The notes: generated by a model not told the origin, from the letters alone. Shown: positions 17,200 to 25,978, counted from the stretch's first letter. The stretch is DNA of 64,000 bases from Eikenella corrodens (GCF_003990355.1 NZ_CP034670.1:1550001-1614000); one strand, 5' to 3'. Made by a program: numbers and translations.

Positions 17200-18171
17200 A
17201 TGTTCACCCTATTCCTCCCCGGCCTCAACTGGCCGCAGCCTGAAGAACTTCCCAGCCTGCACACCCCCGCCCTCAACCGCCTGCTGCGTTTCGGCCGTTT
17301 CCAACCTATCCCTGCCGAACCTGCCGATTTCTGCTTTGCCCACCTCGGCGTGCAGCTCAACCACCTCTTCGCCGAACCCTACGCCTTCGCCAGCCCCCTG
17401 CACCAGCAACTCGGCCTGCACAGCGCCCAACTGCAAAGCAGCGGCCTCGCAATCAGCCCAGAAGAAGCCGAAGTACTGTGCCACGGCCTCAACGCCTTCT
17501 GCGGCGAAGACGGCTGGCAGTTCGCCCCCCTCTCCCCCGAGCTGTGGAGCATCCGCCTGCCCCGCCCAGCTGGCTGGCAAGCCCCCTGCATCCTCAACAT
17601 CGCCGGCCAGCACGCCGACCTGCCCCAAGCCGGCGGCCCCCAACACAAACAATGGCTGCAACGCCAAACCGAAATCCAAATGTGGCTGCACGACCACCCC
17701 GTCAACCAACGCCGCCAAGCCGAAGGCAGGCTCCCCGTCAACGCCCTCTGGCTATGGGACAAAATGCCCGACACCCAGGCCGAGCCCCCCGCCCTCATCG
17801 GCAGCAACAGCCCCTGGGCCGCCTACAGCCGCAGCCCACAAATCCGCCCCACTCCCAATAGCTTCCCCGATTGGCAAACTACCGCCACCGAGAGCCAAAC
17901 ACCAATCGAACACAGCGCCCTCTACCTCGACAATCTGCAACAAGCCGCCGAGCTTGGCGACCCGCACGCCTACGCCCACACCCTGCAACAATGGGACGAA
18001 CAATTCTTCGCCCCCCTGTGGCACGCCCTGCAACGCACACACCTCCCCGCCGCCCGACTCCTCACCGACGGCGAACACGGCGGCAGCCTCGAAATCCGCG
18101 CCCGCAGCGGCTGGGCCTTCTGGAAACCCAAACGCCGCTTCAACGGCCGCTTGTGCGGCTCAGCCGGATAA
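17200..18171 (+). CDS. RpfE / phosphoglycerate mutase-like conserved protein
   Basis: The 323-residue cytoplasmic protein begins MFTLFLPGLNWPQPEELPSL and contains NALWLWDKMP and a late TDGEHGGSLEIRARS segment. The pattern resembles the betaproteobacterial proteins labelled regulatory protein RpfE or phosphoglycerate-mutase-like, related to the alkaline phosphatase superfamily. The metal-binding residues of true iPGM enzymes are not evident, so enzyme activity is doubtful. The ATG at 17200 has only a weak ribosome site. G+C is very high and long overlapping frames exist, but only this frame gives a normal globular protein. Family memory is the only basis for the name. Confidence 0.7.
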   Translation: MFTLFLPGLNWPQPEELPSLHTPALNRLLRFGRFQPIPAEPADFCFAHLGVQLNHLFAEPYAFASPLHQQLGLHSAQLQSSGLAISPEEAEVLCHGLNAFCGEDGWQFAPLSPELWSIRLPRPAGWQAPCILNIAGQHADLPQAGGPQHKQWLQRQTEIQMWLHDHPVNQRRQAEGRLPVNALWLWDKMPDTQAEPPALIGSNSPWAAYSRSPQIRPTPNSFPDWQTTATESQTPIEHSALYLDNLQQAAELGDPHAYAHTLQQWDEQFFAPLWHALQRTHLPAARLLTDGEHGGSLEIRARSGWAFWKPKRRFNGRLCGSAG

Positions 18172-18174
18172 ACA

Positions 18175-18237
18175 AAAGGCTACCTGAAAACCAAGAGGCT
18201 ACCTGAAAACGGATTCCCATTTTTCAGGTAGCCTTTA
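18175..18237. terminator. Uptake-sequence hairpin behind RpfE-like gene
   Basis: Two direct copies of AGGCTACCTGAAAA precede one inverted copy ending in GCCTTTAAT, which can form a terminator-like stem. Confidence 0.5.
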
Positions 18238-18259
18238 ATCCACTGATAGCCAGCCAAAT

Positions 18260-18366
18260 TATAGTGAATTAAATTTAAATCAGGACAAGGCGGCGAGCCG
18301 CAGACAGTACAACATAGTACGGCAAGGCGAGCCAACGCTGTACTGGTTTAAATTTAATTCACTATA
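18260..18366. repeat. Correia-type repeat element (short form)
   Basis: Both ends are of the AAATTTAAA type: TATAGTGAATTAAATTTAAA and TTTAAATTTAATTCACTATA. Inner blocks CAGGACAAGGCGGCGAGCCG and GGCAAGGCGAGCCAACGCTG are present. It lies between two convergent genes. Confidence 0.9.
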
Positions 18367-18405
18367 ACTTTCGATACCGCGTTATCAGTTTTTATTTCAT
18401 CGCCG

Positions 18406-19311
18406 CTATCCGCCCCGCCACTTTTGCTGTACGGCTTCAGACGGCGGGCGGGCGATAAAGCTGCGTACGGCTTTCTCCGCCTGCACCTCAATTTCCCGCC
18501 AATGCGGCAGGTTTTGGCGGTCGTACACCATCTCTAATTCAACTTTCATATCGTTACCAGGCATTAAGAATTCGTGATCACATTGCGGTTTGGGCACAGG
18601 ATTATTGGAACATTTGATATAGCTGACAACATGCCCATCAGCATCGCGTTGAACAAACAGATCTTTTGCACCATGATTATTGCGCCAGGCAATTCCGTTT
18701 TCCGGATTGATGCCGGGGTTGGCATATACCTCCAGGCCGAATTTGGTTTCGCCTGTTTTTGCATAAACATCAAGCGGTATATAGTAAGGTGGTTTGGCAT
18801 AGTCATTTAAATTGCCATCCAAATATATATCGTAGATATGCTCACGTTTCGGATATCTGGAACCGCTATCTATACCCACCAATATCCAAGGTGTACCTGG
18901 TTCTTTTCTTGCCTCATACCATTTATTGAAGTTGGGATGCCAGCTGTCGTATATCGTGCCATCGGTGTAGTTCATAAAAAAACCAAAGCTTTCAATCACG
19001 TCCTTATAAGTCCGCACCGGCGGTTTGTAGTTTTCGGCTTTGCGCCAGTTGAAACCGGGCGAATCTTCATATTCCACCGGTGTTTCCATGCTGTGTTCCG
19101 GCAGATTGACCGGCTGCCCGCCCAAATTGCCAATGCTATAAGGCACGCCATAATGGTCGCGCGGATAATCGGCGGCAATCGGCGTGCCGTCGCGCCAGTG
19201 GGTGGGGACGATGGGTGCAGGCCGTTTTTCGGGGCCTCGGTCGGGCTCTTGGCAGGCGGCGAGCAATAAGGTGAGTAACAATAAGCAACTATACGATTGG
19301 ATTTTATACAT
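18406..19311 (-). CDS. Hypothetical lipoprotein
   Basis: The 301-residue product has a signal peptide with lipobox LLLAACQEPD (Cys about residue 20). The mature part has many aromatic residues (GFFMNYTDGTIYDSWHPNFN, HIYDIYLDGNLNDYAKPP) and a small disulfide candidate, KCSNNPVPKPQCDH. No family is recognised. The 10-base Neisseria uptake core GCCGTCTGAA lies in the gene at 18436-18445, so part of it may have come from Neisseria. G+C in the middle of the gene is lower than in the neighbours. Confidence 0.78.
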   Translation of the reverse strand: MYKIQSYSCLLLLTLLLAACQEPDRGPEKRPAPIVPTHWRDGTPIAADYPRDHYGVPYSIGNLGGQPVNLPEHSMETPVEYEDSPGFNWRKAENYKPPVRTYKDVIESFGFFMNYTDGTIYDSWHPNFNKWYEARKEPGTPWILVGIDSGSRYPKREHIYDIYLDGNLNDYAKPPYYIPLDVYAKTGETKFGLEVYANPGINPENGIAWRNNHGAKDLFVQRDADGHVVSYIKCSNNPVPKPQCDHEFLMPGNDMKVELEMVYDRQNLPHWREIEVQAEKAVRSFIARPPSEAVQQKWRGG

Positions 19312-19348
19312 TTTTATTCTCCTGTTCGCGGTTATGAACGCTGCCCTT

Positions 19349-19391
19349 AAGGCTACCTGAAAACGGATTTTGATTTTTCAGGTAGCCTTTT
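19349..19391. terminator. Inverted uptake-sequence pair
   Basis: AAGGCTACCTGAAAAC faces TTTTTCAGGTAGCCTTTT. It lies between the lipoprotein gene and the SDR gene, upstream of the former and about 130 bp past the stop of the latter, so it may end SDR transcription. Confidence 0.4.
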
Positions 19392-19518
19392 GGTTTCATT
19401 AGCAGCAAGCAGCGGCGTGTTCATGCCATAGCTGAAATAATGATTGCCTCATGCCGGGCAGCGAACGGCAGGCGGTAGCAGTGCGTCACGGCGAGACGGT
19501 ATGGGCGGTTTGCAGCCG

Positions 19519-20373
19519 CTATTCAACCGCCCAAAACTCCTCCACGCCCAAGGGCTTGCGCCCCAGCAGTTCGGCAAACGCGGTGCAGTCGGCGCACGAG
19601 CCTTCTTCCAACAGCGCAAAGCTGCCTGCGCTCACCATGCCGTTGCTCAACACGTTCGTCAGCGGCAGAAACGGCTTCACCAACACCAACGGAATCGGCA
19701 GCATGCGCAAGGGCGGTTTGCGGTACAGCCCTGTGCGCATGGCGGCAAGATAGCCCGCCAGACTGGTGTGCAGGCTGCCGGTGAAAGGGATGATGGTGCC
19801 GTGCGGTGCGCCGTTTTCCAGCAGGCGCACCAAGCCGTCCGCCACGTCGTTTGCGTGCACGGGCTGGAGCATGAACTTGCCGCCGACCGGCAGGGCGATA
19901 ACGGGCAGCCGCGCCAATTTGATAAACAATTCGCAGCTCGCACCACCGCGCCCGTACACAATAGACGGCCGCGCCACCGCCACACGTATGCCGTGTGCCG
20001 CGCCAATTTGGCATACGGCTTCGTCGCCGCGCCCTTTGCTGCCGACAAAATTCACGGCGTGTTTCGGGTCTGCACCCAACGCGGAAAGCTGCACCCAATG
20101 CCGCACGCCTTGTTCCGCCGCGATTTTGGCCAGCAGCGCGGGCGTGCGGTGGTGTACGGTTTCCAACACATCGGCGTGGCGGCTCATCACGCCGATGCAG
20201 TTGAACACGGCATCCGCGCCGCGCAGGATTTCGCGGGCGGCGGCTTCGTTCGGCTGCAAATAATCGAATTCGCGGTGGCTCGGGGTGCGCAGCGTGTGGC
20301 CGTTCACGCGCAGGATTTGGGCAACGCGGCGGCCGATAAAGCCGCTTACGCCGAAGAGGACGATGTTCATCAT
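19519..20373 (-). CDS. NAD(P)-binding SDR-family protein (NmrA / NDUFA9-like)
   Basis: This is an atypical short-chain dehydrogenase/reductase of 284 aa. The N-terminal dinucleotide-binding motif is GVSGFIGRR, followed by ADAVFNCIGVMSR. The segment ARPSIVYGRGG is typical of extended and NmrA-like SDRs, while the classic YxxxK is not evident. Such proteins either reduce small molecules or serve as NAD(P)H sensors. In other bacteria this type often sits next to DoxX-like and DUF2269 genes, and here such genes occur 3.5-5.5 kb away. The first of two adjacent ATG codons is used. Confidence 0.82.
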   Translation of the reverse strand: MMNIVLFGVSGFIGRRVAQILRVNGHTLRTPSHREFDYLQPNEAAAREILRGADAVFNCIGVMSRHADVLETVHHRTPALLAKIAAEQGVRHWVQLSALGADPKHAVNFVGSKGRGDEAVCQIGAAHGIRVAVARPSIVYGRGGASCELFIKLARLPVIALPVGGKFMLQPVHANDVADGLVRLLENGAPHGTIIPFTGSLHTSLAGYLAAMRTGLYRKPPLRMLPIPLVLVKPFLPLTNVLSNGMVSAGSFALLEEGSCADCTAFAELLGRKPLGVEEFWAVE

Positions 20374-20499
20374 GCCTTGGTTTCTTTAGATAAAATTTTT
20401 CAGGTAGCCTTTTGTGCGGCCAAGGGGCGGGTTTTCAGGTAGCCTTTGGTTTTCCGTGCGGGCAAGCGGTGCGCGCCCTGCAAAAGGCTACCTGAAAAC

Positions 20500-21897
20500 T
20501 CAATTCAGCACCCATTCCCCGTTGCCGCTGTGCACCACCAGCTCGTAATCGTCATCTCCGTAGCCATTCTCGTCCTTGCGGCGGGTTTCCATGCGGCCGA
20601 TGCCGGCCAGCCAAGCCTGAGGTTGCTCTGAAGCCTGTTTGAGCGCGGTGTAGTTTGTCCACCCTTTTTCCCGGCTGGTTTTGAATTTCTCCACCGGCAG
20701 CATATCGCTGCGGCGGATGAGCACGGCGGAAAGATCCACTCTGCCGTTGTAGTCCTGATATTCGGGGGCGTTGAGCCAGAGGATGTATTCCGAGTTGCAC
20801 AAAATGCGGCTCTTGGCCACGGGGCTGCGGTATTTGTCGGAATAAATTTTGCCGGCGATTTGCAACGGTTCGTGCAGCTTGAAGGGGGCGCGGTAGGGCT
20901 CGATCGGGCAGGCTTCGGCGAAGGTTTGTGCTGGATTCGCCTTAAATCCGGCAATGATTTCGGTGTATAGCGGCGACTGCCACAGACGATTGATTTCTTT
21001 GTTATATTCCGGATACTGCCCCGAGCCGTCGGCTTTCACGGGCGCCTGCCACACGGTTTGGCCGTCTGCTTTTTGGATAAACTGGATTTGCTCGCCCTGC
21101 TCGCCTTCTTTGGCTGGGCGGTAGCCGTAGCGGTAGTCGGCGGGCGCGGGGGCGGGGATGATGGAAAGGATGCCGTCTTCGTGGAAATATTCCTGTATCA
21201 GGTAGCCTTGATAAATAAAGCGTTTGGGCGGGGTGTATTCCTTGAGGCTACCTGAAACCAGAATGAGGCTGTTGTCTTGGGAAATTTCCAGCCCGCCCAG
21301 CCATTCGGCCGTGCCGTTGTTCGGTTCGGGCAGCGATTGCGGCGGCGCGATATAGGGCAGGCTCGACGGCAGCGTAAAGGCGAATACCGTGCCGAAGGGA
21401 AAGTATTGTTCGCGCTGCTGGGCATTGGCGGCAGCATATTGCCAGCGGCCGAAGGCGAACAGGGCGAGGGTGACGGCGGCGCAGGTTTTCGCCCATTTTT
21501 TGAAGGATTGGCGTAGGGCTTCGGGGGTGTTCTCAGCAAACACAACCATTTGCATCAGATACAGGGCAGCCAGCCACAGCAACGCACCCCAGCCCACAGC
21601 GACATATTCCGGCCCGGGCATCAGCACCAGCAGCAGTGAGAAAGAAGCAAACACCATACTTAACAACGCCGCCATTTCCGGCTTTTTGCCGCGCAACAGG
21701 TGTATTGCCGTCCACCAGTAAAACACGTTGGCATAAACGGCCAGTACGGCAAGCCAACCAAAAATCAGTGCAAACCAGCCGTAAACGATGCCGACATACA
21801 GGATGGACAGGCCGATTTGCCCGCCCACCGCAGGCAGGAATAGGCAAACCGCATATAAGGTGAGCGAGATGGCAATCAGCTGTTTTTGGGTGTACAT
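20500..21897 (-). CDS. Hypothetical membrane protein with soluble C-terminal domain
   Basis: The N-terminal 160 residues hold about five hydrophobic spans (for example QLIAISLTLYAVCLFLPAVG and WGALLWLAALYLMQMVVFA). A soluble part of about 300 residues follows. It is rich in aromatic and charged residues, with YSDKYRSPVAKSRILCNSEY and ALIRRSDMLPVEKFKTS-like segments. The product reads through as 465 aa without frame breaks. I do not recognise the family. It begins the minus-strand group that continues upstream with the secreted and DCC genes, separated by two inverted uptake sequences, so it is probably a separate transcript. Confidence 0.7.
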   Translation of the reverse strand: MYTQKQLIAISLTLYAVCLFLPAVGGQIGLSILYVGIVYGWFALIFGWLAVLAVYANVFYWWTAIHLLRGKKPEMAALLSMVFASFSLLLVLMPGPEYVAVGWGALLWLAALYLMQMVVFAENTPEALRQSFKKWAKTCAAVTLALFAFGRWQYAAANAQQREQYFPFGTVFAFTLPSSLPYIAPPQSLPEPNNGTAEWLGGLEISQDNSLILVSGSLKEYTPPKRFIYQGYLIQEYFHEDGILSIIPAPAPADYRYGYRPAKEGEQGEQIQFIQKADGQTVWQAPVKADGSGQYPEYNKEINRLWQSPLYTEIIAGFKANPAQTFAEACPIEPYRAPFKLHEPLQIAGKIYSDKYRSPVAKSRILCNSEYILWLNAPEYQDYNGRVDLSAVLIRRSDMLPVEKFKTSREKGWTNYTALKQASEQPQAWLAGIGRMETRRKDENGYGDDDYELVVHSGNGEWVLN

Positions 21898-21960
21898 GAT
21901 GCATATTCTTTCATTTGTAAGTCTTCAGGTAGCCATTATTTCAGGCTACCTGAAAGCGTT

Positions 21961-22341
21961 TTAATACCGCATCAGCAAACGGCGCGCCGTAGCGTTTTGC
22001 CGGCGGCAGTAGGCTTGTTTGCGCTGCGGGTTGCGGCTGAAGGCACGAGCCTCGGCGGCGGGGCCTTCCACATAGGCGTTCAATTCGGCCTGCACCCGGG
22101 CGGCATCGGCGGCATAGCGGGTTTCCAGCAGGCTGTTGCAGCGCGCCACTTGGCGCAAGTGGTTTTCAAATTTATGCTGCGGAATATTTCCCGCTGAAGC
22201 ATCAGGCGAACAAGGCATGGTAAACACCATGATTTCCATATTGTCTTTAAACACTTGGCGGCAGCGCGTCAGCTCCGGGCTTTCGGCAACGGCCTGCGCG
22301 GCAAGGGGCAGGAGCAGCATGGATAGCCAATATTTTCTCAT
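21961..22341 (-). CDS. Small secreted protein, unknown function
   Basis: The 126-residue product has a clear signal peptide (MRKYWLSMLLLPLAAQAVAE) and a helical, cysteine-containing mature part (RCRQVF, MPCSPDAS, VARCNSLLE, QAYCRRQ). Four cysteines suggest two disulfides in the periplasm. Its ATG overlaps the stop of the DCC gene upstream (ATGA), so translation is coupled. This points to a shared role with the thiol-disulfide oxidoreductase, which is inference. Uptake sequences follow the gene. Confidence 0.72.
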   Translation of the reverse strand: MRKYWLSMLLLPLAAQAVAESPELTRCRQVFKDNMEIMVFTMPCSPDASAGNIPQHKFENHLRQVARCNSLLETRYAADAARVQAELNAYVEGPAAEARAFSRNPQRKQAYCRRQNATARRLLMRY

Positions 22342-22745
22342 TTTTTCATCCTTTCTTTCGGTGGGATTCGGCATACGCCGCCTTCGCATTCGGGGCGCGG
22401 CAGCAGCCATTTGGGAAATTGGTAACGGTGGCGGGCGAACCACGGGTAAAGCCGGTCGGCCAGTTTGTCCAGCAGCGGCAGATTGGCCAGTTTCACCAGC
22501 GCAAAGCCTTGGTAGCCTTCGTACATTTTGCGCACGGCGGCCATTTTTTGCAGCATCACGCCGTCGTCCGTTAAAACGTGCAGGTAGGTGAGCGCGGCTT
22601 CGGTGGTGATGCCGTATTGCGCCAACACGGCTTCGCTGCCCTGTATTGGCACGGCTTCCATAAATCCGGCGCGGCTGTCCTGCATGATTAACTCTATTTC
22701 GCGCACGCAGATGGGGCATTCGGCATCGTAAAAAATTTTGTGCAT
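22338..22745 (-). CDS. DCC-family thiol-disulfide oxidoreductase (DUF393)
   Basis: The 135-residue thioredoxin-like protein begins MHKIFYDAECPICVREIELI, whose DxxCPxC is the signature of the DCC (DUF393) family. The segment LPLLDKLADRLYPWFARHRY is also typical. Members are predicted thiol oxidoreductases of unknown substrate and are often coded next to membrane proteins. The ATG at 22745 has GGGAGA upstream; a longer frame has no support. The gene sits between a membrane protein (22768-23214) and a secreted small protein that overlaps its stop codon, so a three-gene operon is likely. Confidence 0.9.
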   Translation of the reverse strand: MHKIFYDAECPICVREIELIMQDSRAGFMEAVPIQGSEAVLAQYGITTEAALTYLHVLTDDGVMLQKMAAVRKMYEGYQGFALVKLANLPLLDKLADRLYPWFARHRYQFPKWLLPRPECEGGVCRIPPKERMKK

Positions 22746-22767
22746 TTTCAAATTCTCCCAAGATACG

Positions 22768-23214
22768 CTACTCTTCCAGCGGGGCAAAGCCGTTATATTT
22801 TTCCGCTTGCAAACGGGGTGGTGCAGGCTGCTTTTCGGACTCCGATTCGGGCTTCACGCCTTCAAAACCGCTGCGTTGTAACACCTGAATCTGTTTGCGT
22901 ACCAAATGCGCCAGCACCAGCAGCAGGCTCACGCCGCCGAACACGGCCCATCGCAGGGCGTAAAGCAGGTTGTCCGCCAAACTGCGCTCGAAGTTCGGCG
23001 CAAACAGCAGCACGCACAATAGCGGTGTAAACAGAGTTAGACTCAAATACAGCCGCTGCCAGAATATGCCGCTGATTTCCTTCACTTCGTCGCGCGGGTC
23101 ATTGCACAAAAAAGCCAGCACGCGCCGCAGCGATGCGCCCAAAACCAGCCAGCACACCAAGCTCACCGCCAACGATACTGCAACCTGTATCGCCATAATG
23201 TTGAATGTCTGCAT
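22768..23214 (-). CDS. Hypothetical membrane protein
   Basis: The 148-residue product has three hydrophobic spans: about residues 6-28, 55-73 and 85-105. A basic cytoplasmic loop (CNDPRDEVKEISG) lies between the first two, and the tail is charged and proline-containing. The ATG at 23214 has AAGGAGAATAAT upstream. It is the first gene of the probable operon with the DCC oxidoreductase 22 bp downstream. An exact Kingella-type uptake sequence (AAGCAGCCTGCA) lies in its coding sequence at 22822-22833. The family is not recognised. Confidence 0.72.
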   Translation of the reverse strand: MQTFNIMAIQVAVSLAVSLVCWLVLGASLRRVLAFLCNDPRDEVKEISGIFWQRLYLSLTLFTPLLCVLLFAPNFERSLADNLLYALRWAVFGGVSLLLVLAHLVRKQIQVLQRSGFEGVKPESESEKQPAPPRLQAEKYNGFAPLEE

Positions 23215-23339
23215 ATTATTCTCCTTATGCAAGGGTTTGAAAAATCAAATGAATAGGTTGTGCAGGCTGCTTTTTCACGTTGGAAATTTAACAAAATTCT
23301 GTTAAAATAAACACTTATGTTCTTTCAGGCAGCCTGCAC

Positions 23340-23837
23340 ATGAAACTGCGCCGCGCAAAATCCCATAAAACCACGCCTGACAAACCTTCCCTCATCAGCA
23401 GTATTGCGGACTATTTGACTTTGCTTCTTCCCGTTTCCATTCCCATCTTGGCGCACGGCGGTTTTGTCGAACCGCGCAACTGGCGGATAACGCTGGTTTT
23501 GGCCGTGATATTTATCCTGCCGGTTTATATGGAATACCGCAGCCAACTGCCGAAGCCCTCATGCACAGAAAAAATCTTTTTCACGCTATGGAAATGGCTG
23601 CGCCGTTTGCTGGCGTTTACCTGTGTGATACTTTTTCTCTATTTTATCGTTCTTGTTGTGCCGAATACCGCCGCTCCTATTGGGGAAAAGCTGCTGATAT
23701 CCGCCTTTGTCGCCATATTAGCCCTCTATATCGCGCACTTCGGTGTTTACGGCGAGAGGAAATATCGCGGCGAGAGTTTGGCAGATGCACGCGAACGGTA
23801 CAGGCGGATGAAAAAACGCTACGGCTGGCGTTGGTAA
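23340..23837 (+). CDS. Hypothetical four-span membrane protein
   Basis: The 165-residue product has a hydrophilic start and hydrophobic spans at about residues 27-42, 48-63, 88-108 and 117-134. It ends in a very basic tail (ARERYRRMKKRYGWRW). The ATG lies directly behind a Kingella-like uptake sequence (AGGCAGCCTGCA), with no clear ribosome site. It is divergent from the DCC operon. No family is recognised. Confidence 0.65.
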   Translation: MKLRRAKSHKTTPDKPSLISSIADYLTLLLPVSIPILAHGGFVEPRNWRITLVLAVIFILPVYMEYRSQLPKPSCTEKIFFTLWKWLRRLLAFTCVILFLYFIVLVVPNTAAPIGEKLLISAFVAILALYIAHFGVYGERKYRGESLADARERYRRMKKRYGWRW

Positions 23838-23870
23838 TGCGCTTGTGTTTTCAGGCAGCCTGCACATTGC

Positions 23871-24353
23871 CTACATCGGCTTCAACACCATCAGGAAATA
23901 CAGCACCACCGTGGCGCAGAAGGCCGGATAGCCCAACATTTCCCACCAGAACTGATAGCGTTTATAGCTGGTTGGCAGCGTGTTTTCTCCCTGCTGCCAA
24001 GCCGCAGCCGCCTGCCGCGCCATCTTGATTTGCAGCCACACCACCGGCAGCCAGCACGCACCGGCCAGCACATACAGCGCCAGCGTCCACTTCACCCACA
24101 GCCACGCCCCGTCCCAAGTGAACGGCATGCCCATGTAATGCAGCATCCACAAGCCCGAAAGCGGCTGGAAAATCACCGCCGGCGTGGTGAACCACCAATC
24201 CGCCTTCATCACCCATTTCGACACCACCGCCTGCGCCGCCACCGAGCCGGAACGGTTCGCCCAAAACAGATAAAACGCCGTGCCGAAGCCCGTGCCCACC
24301 ATCAACGTGGCCGAAATAATGTGCAGGGTTTTAACGATTAAATACGTGTTCAT
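23871..24353 (-). CDS. DUF2269 family membrane protein
   Basis: The 160-residue product has four hydrophobic spans and begins MNTYLIVKTLHIISATLMVG, where the intramembrane His and following G-rich stretch are typical of DUF2269. KADWWFTTPAVIFQPLSGLW and a late FWWEMLGYPAFCATVVLYF stretch agree with the family. Its function is unknown; the conserved histidines suggest haem or metal binding in the membrane, which is inference. The ATG at 24353 lies behind AGGAGCAGCAAA. It belongs to the redox/membrane gene island flanked by Kingella-type uptake sequences. Confidence 0.85.
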   Translation of the reverse strand: MNTYLIVKTLHIISATLMVGTGFGTAFYLFWANRSGSVAAQAVVSKWVMKADWWFTTPAVIFQPLSGLWMLHYMGMPFTWDGAWLWVKWTLALYVLAGACWLPVVWLQIKMARQAAAAWQQGENTLPTSYKRYQFWWEMLGYPAFCATVVLYFLMVLKPM

Positions 24354-24487
24354 TTTGCTGCTCCTATTGAAATTTACCTGTGCAGGCTGCCTGCAAAAAC
24401 TTAAATTCATTTTGATTTCAAAGCATCACGCGTCTTGCCGCGACCAACGCCAGATACGTCGATTATTTCGCTCTCGCCTTTTTCAGC

Positions 24488-24757
24488 ATGACCCTGCTGC
24501 TGTTCGGCTGGCTGTTTGTCGTGCAAGGCATCACGCCCTTCGTGCAGGGCAACGCGGACAGTGGACGCGGTTATCAGGATTGGCACTTATGGTTTTTGGC
24601 TTTTCCCTATCTGTATATCGGGCACATCGCGCTGCTTGTGTTCAACACCATCCGTCTGCTGCCGCCGCCCTATCCGCCACGTTTTGTTCATTACGCCGCG
24701 CTGCTGCTGACCCTATTGAGCGGCTGGCACGTCGGCGCGTTCATGCCGACTGCCTAG
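24488..24757 (+). CDS. Small membrane protein, possibly 5'-truncated
   Basis: The frame gives an 89-residue product with three hydrophobic stretches (MTLLLFGWLFVVQGITPF, LWFLAFPYLYIGHIALLVF, FVHYAALLLTLLSGWHVGAF). There is no ribosome site before the ATG. The frame is open upstream to 24416 and reads sensibly there (ARYVDYFALAFFS), which suggests that the true start is lost. The 3' end overlaps the convergent DoxX-like gene by 45 bp. It may be a relic; the family is not recognised. Confidence 0.45.
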   Translation: MTLLLFGWLFVVQGITPFVQGNADSGRGYQDWHLWFLAFPYLYIGHIALLVFNTIRLLPPPYPPRFVHYAALLLTLLSGWHVGAFMPTA

Positions 24758-25099
24758 CACCCACAATGCCGCCAAAATCGGTACGTTTTTAACCAGCGGT
24801 GCAAACGGATGCAGCCACATTTCAGGCAGCCTGCACGCCACAATCACGCTATAACCCAGCACCACGACAAATTGCGCCAGCCATATAAAACGGTAATTTC
24901 TGAATTTAGTGAAACATAAAATCCCAAAAAATACGTCTAAGGCCGATGAAGCGTAAAACGCTGCCATCTGCCATTCTGCCGCAATGCCCGCCCTTCCCAG
25001 CAAATCCAACGACATATCCGTTGCCGTCAAAACAGGCTGTGCCCCGCTCCACAGCCACAAAAACCCCAGCGAAAACCGCAAGATGTCAAGCCGCTTCAT
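24713..25099 (-). CDS. DoxX-like family membrane protein
   Basis: The 128-residue product has four hydrophobic spans and starts MKRLDILRFSLGFLWLWSGAQPVL, the pattern of DoxX-like proteins associated with SDR genes. GRAGI, FYASSALDVFFGIL and LPEMWLHPFAPLVKNVPIL are further family-like blocks. The role of these inner-membrane proteins is unclear; redox or quinone-linked functions have been suggested for DoxX relatives. The ATG at 25099 has GGAAGATTTGAAA upstream. The neighbouring DUF2269, DCC and SDR genes form a recurrent partner set. Confidence 0.85.
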   Translation of the reverse strand: MKRLDILRFSLGFLWLWSGAQPVLTATDMSLDLLGRAGIAAEWQMAAFYASSALDVFFGILCFTKFRNYRFIWLAQFVVVLGYSVIVACRLPEMWLHPFAPLVKNVPILAALWVLGSRHERADVPAAQ

Positions 25100-25459
25100 T
25101 TTCAAATCTTCCGAACACATTATTCTGTCCAATACCGTCGTACTTACCGTACTGCAAAGTTGCAGTTACCATGACTGCTGTCGACAACCAAAGAGATACC
25201 ATCGCCAACATCAGTTCGCTAGCCGCTAGAGGCTGCCTCAAAGGCTACCAAGCACCAATTAGTAGAAATTCTCATACGCACACTTTCCCCATGATGCAGA
25301 CAACCTAAAACTTGTTTATTCATATAATTTTCTAAGTTTCTGTCGAAAGAGAAATATAGGTTTAAAAATTTAGCGGAATCATCCGCATAAGTTTAAAAGT
25401 TCAAACTACCCAACCTGTTTAAGGGCTACCTGAAACAATGTATCTATTCTGAATCTACC

Positions 25460-25978
25460 CTAATCCAAATACCAGCTTGAGGGTTTTCTCCGCCATTTCA
25501 GCTGTTCCGGCCGCCCCGGCTGTTCTATTTCTTCCAGCTCTTGCGGCAAGAAAAACAGCCCTAACAAAATGGCACATAGCCCGCCTAAAACGGCAAAAAA
25601 CAGCAGCATGGTCAGCGATTGCAATTCAAACTTTCCTTGCTCATCAAACGATAATTGCAATCCGGTTATCAAAACCAGCCACGCTACCGTACACCCCGCA
25701 CCCACGACTCCCGTATAAATAAGGCCGTATTGCGTTCGCCGCACTTGGGCACACGCCAGCCACAAGCCGCAAACTGCTGCCGGAGGAACGCCCACAAACA
25801 ATGTAATTATCCAAGTAAGGGGAAACAGTAAAAGCAGAAATAGGGTTGGCAGGCTGAGTAACGCAGCACCCAGCATCGGCCCGATAAAAGCATAAGCCAA
25901 CCATACCTGCCAAAACGGATAAGGCTCGTTTATACCGTGATCAGCATTATCGGATTGTGTATTGACATTAATCTTCAT
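25460..25978 (-). CDS. Hypothetical four-span membrane protein
   Basis: The 172-residue product begins with a hydrophilic, low-complexity start (MKINVNTQSDNADHGINEPY). Four hydrophobic spans follow at about residues 26-48, 52-75, 88-110 and 122-142, and the tail is charged (ELEEIEQPGRPEQLKWRRK). No family is recognised. It lies upstream of a 150-bp AT-rich gap that holds only one uptake sequence. Base composition is ordinary. Confidence 0.62.
   Translation of the reverse strand: MKINVNTQSDNADHGINEPYPFWQVWLAYAFIGPMLGAALLSLPTLFLLLLFPLTWIITLFVGVPPAAVCGLWLACAQVRRTQYGLIYTGVVGAGCTVAWLVLITGLQLSFDEQGKFELQSLTMLLFFAVLGGLCAILLGLFFLPQELEEIEQPGRPEQLKWRRKPSSWYLD

Noticed and set aside
17111..18187. A 358-residue overlapping frame in the RpfE-like gene
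   Set aside because: It is almost only Pro, Ser, Ala and Thr, typical of a shifted frame in GC-rich DNA.
24946..25308. A 120-residue frame upstream of the DoxX-like gene
   Set aside because: It overlaps the DoxX-like gene on the other strand and has low-complexity composition.
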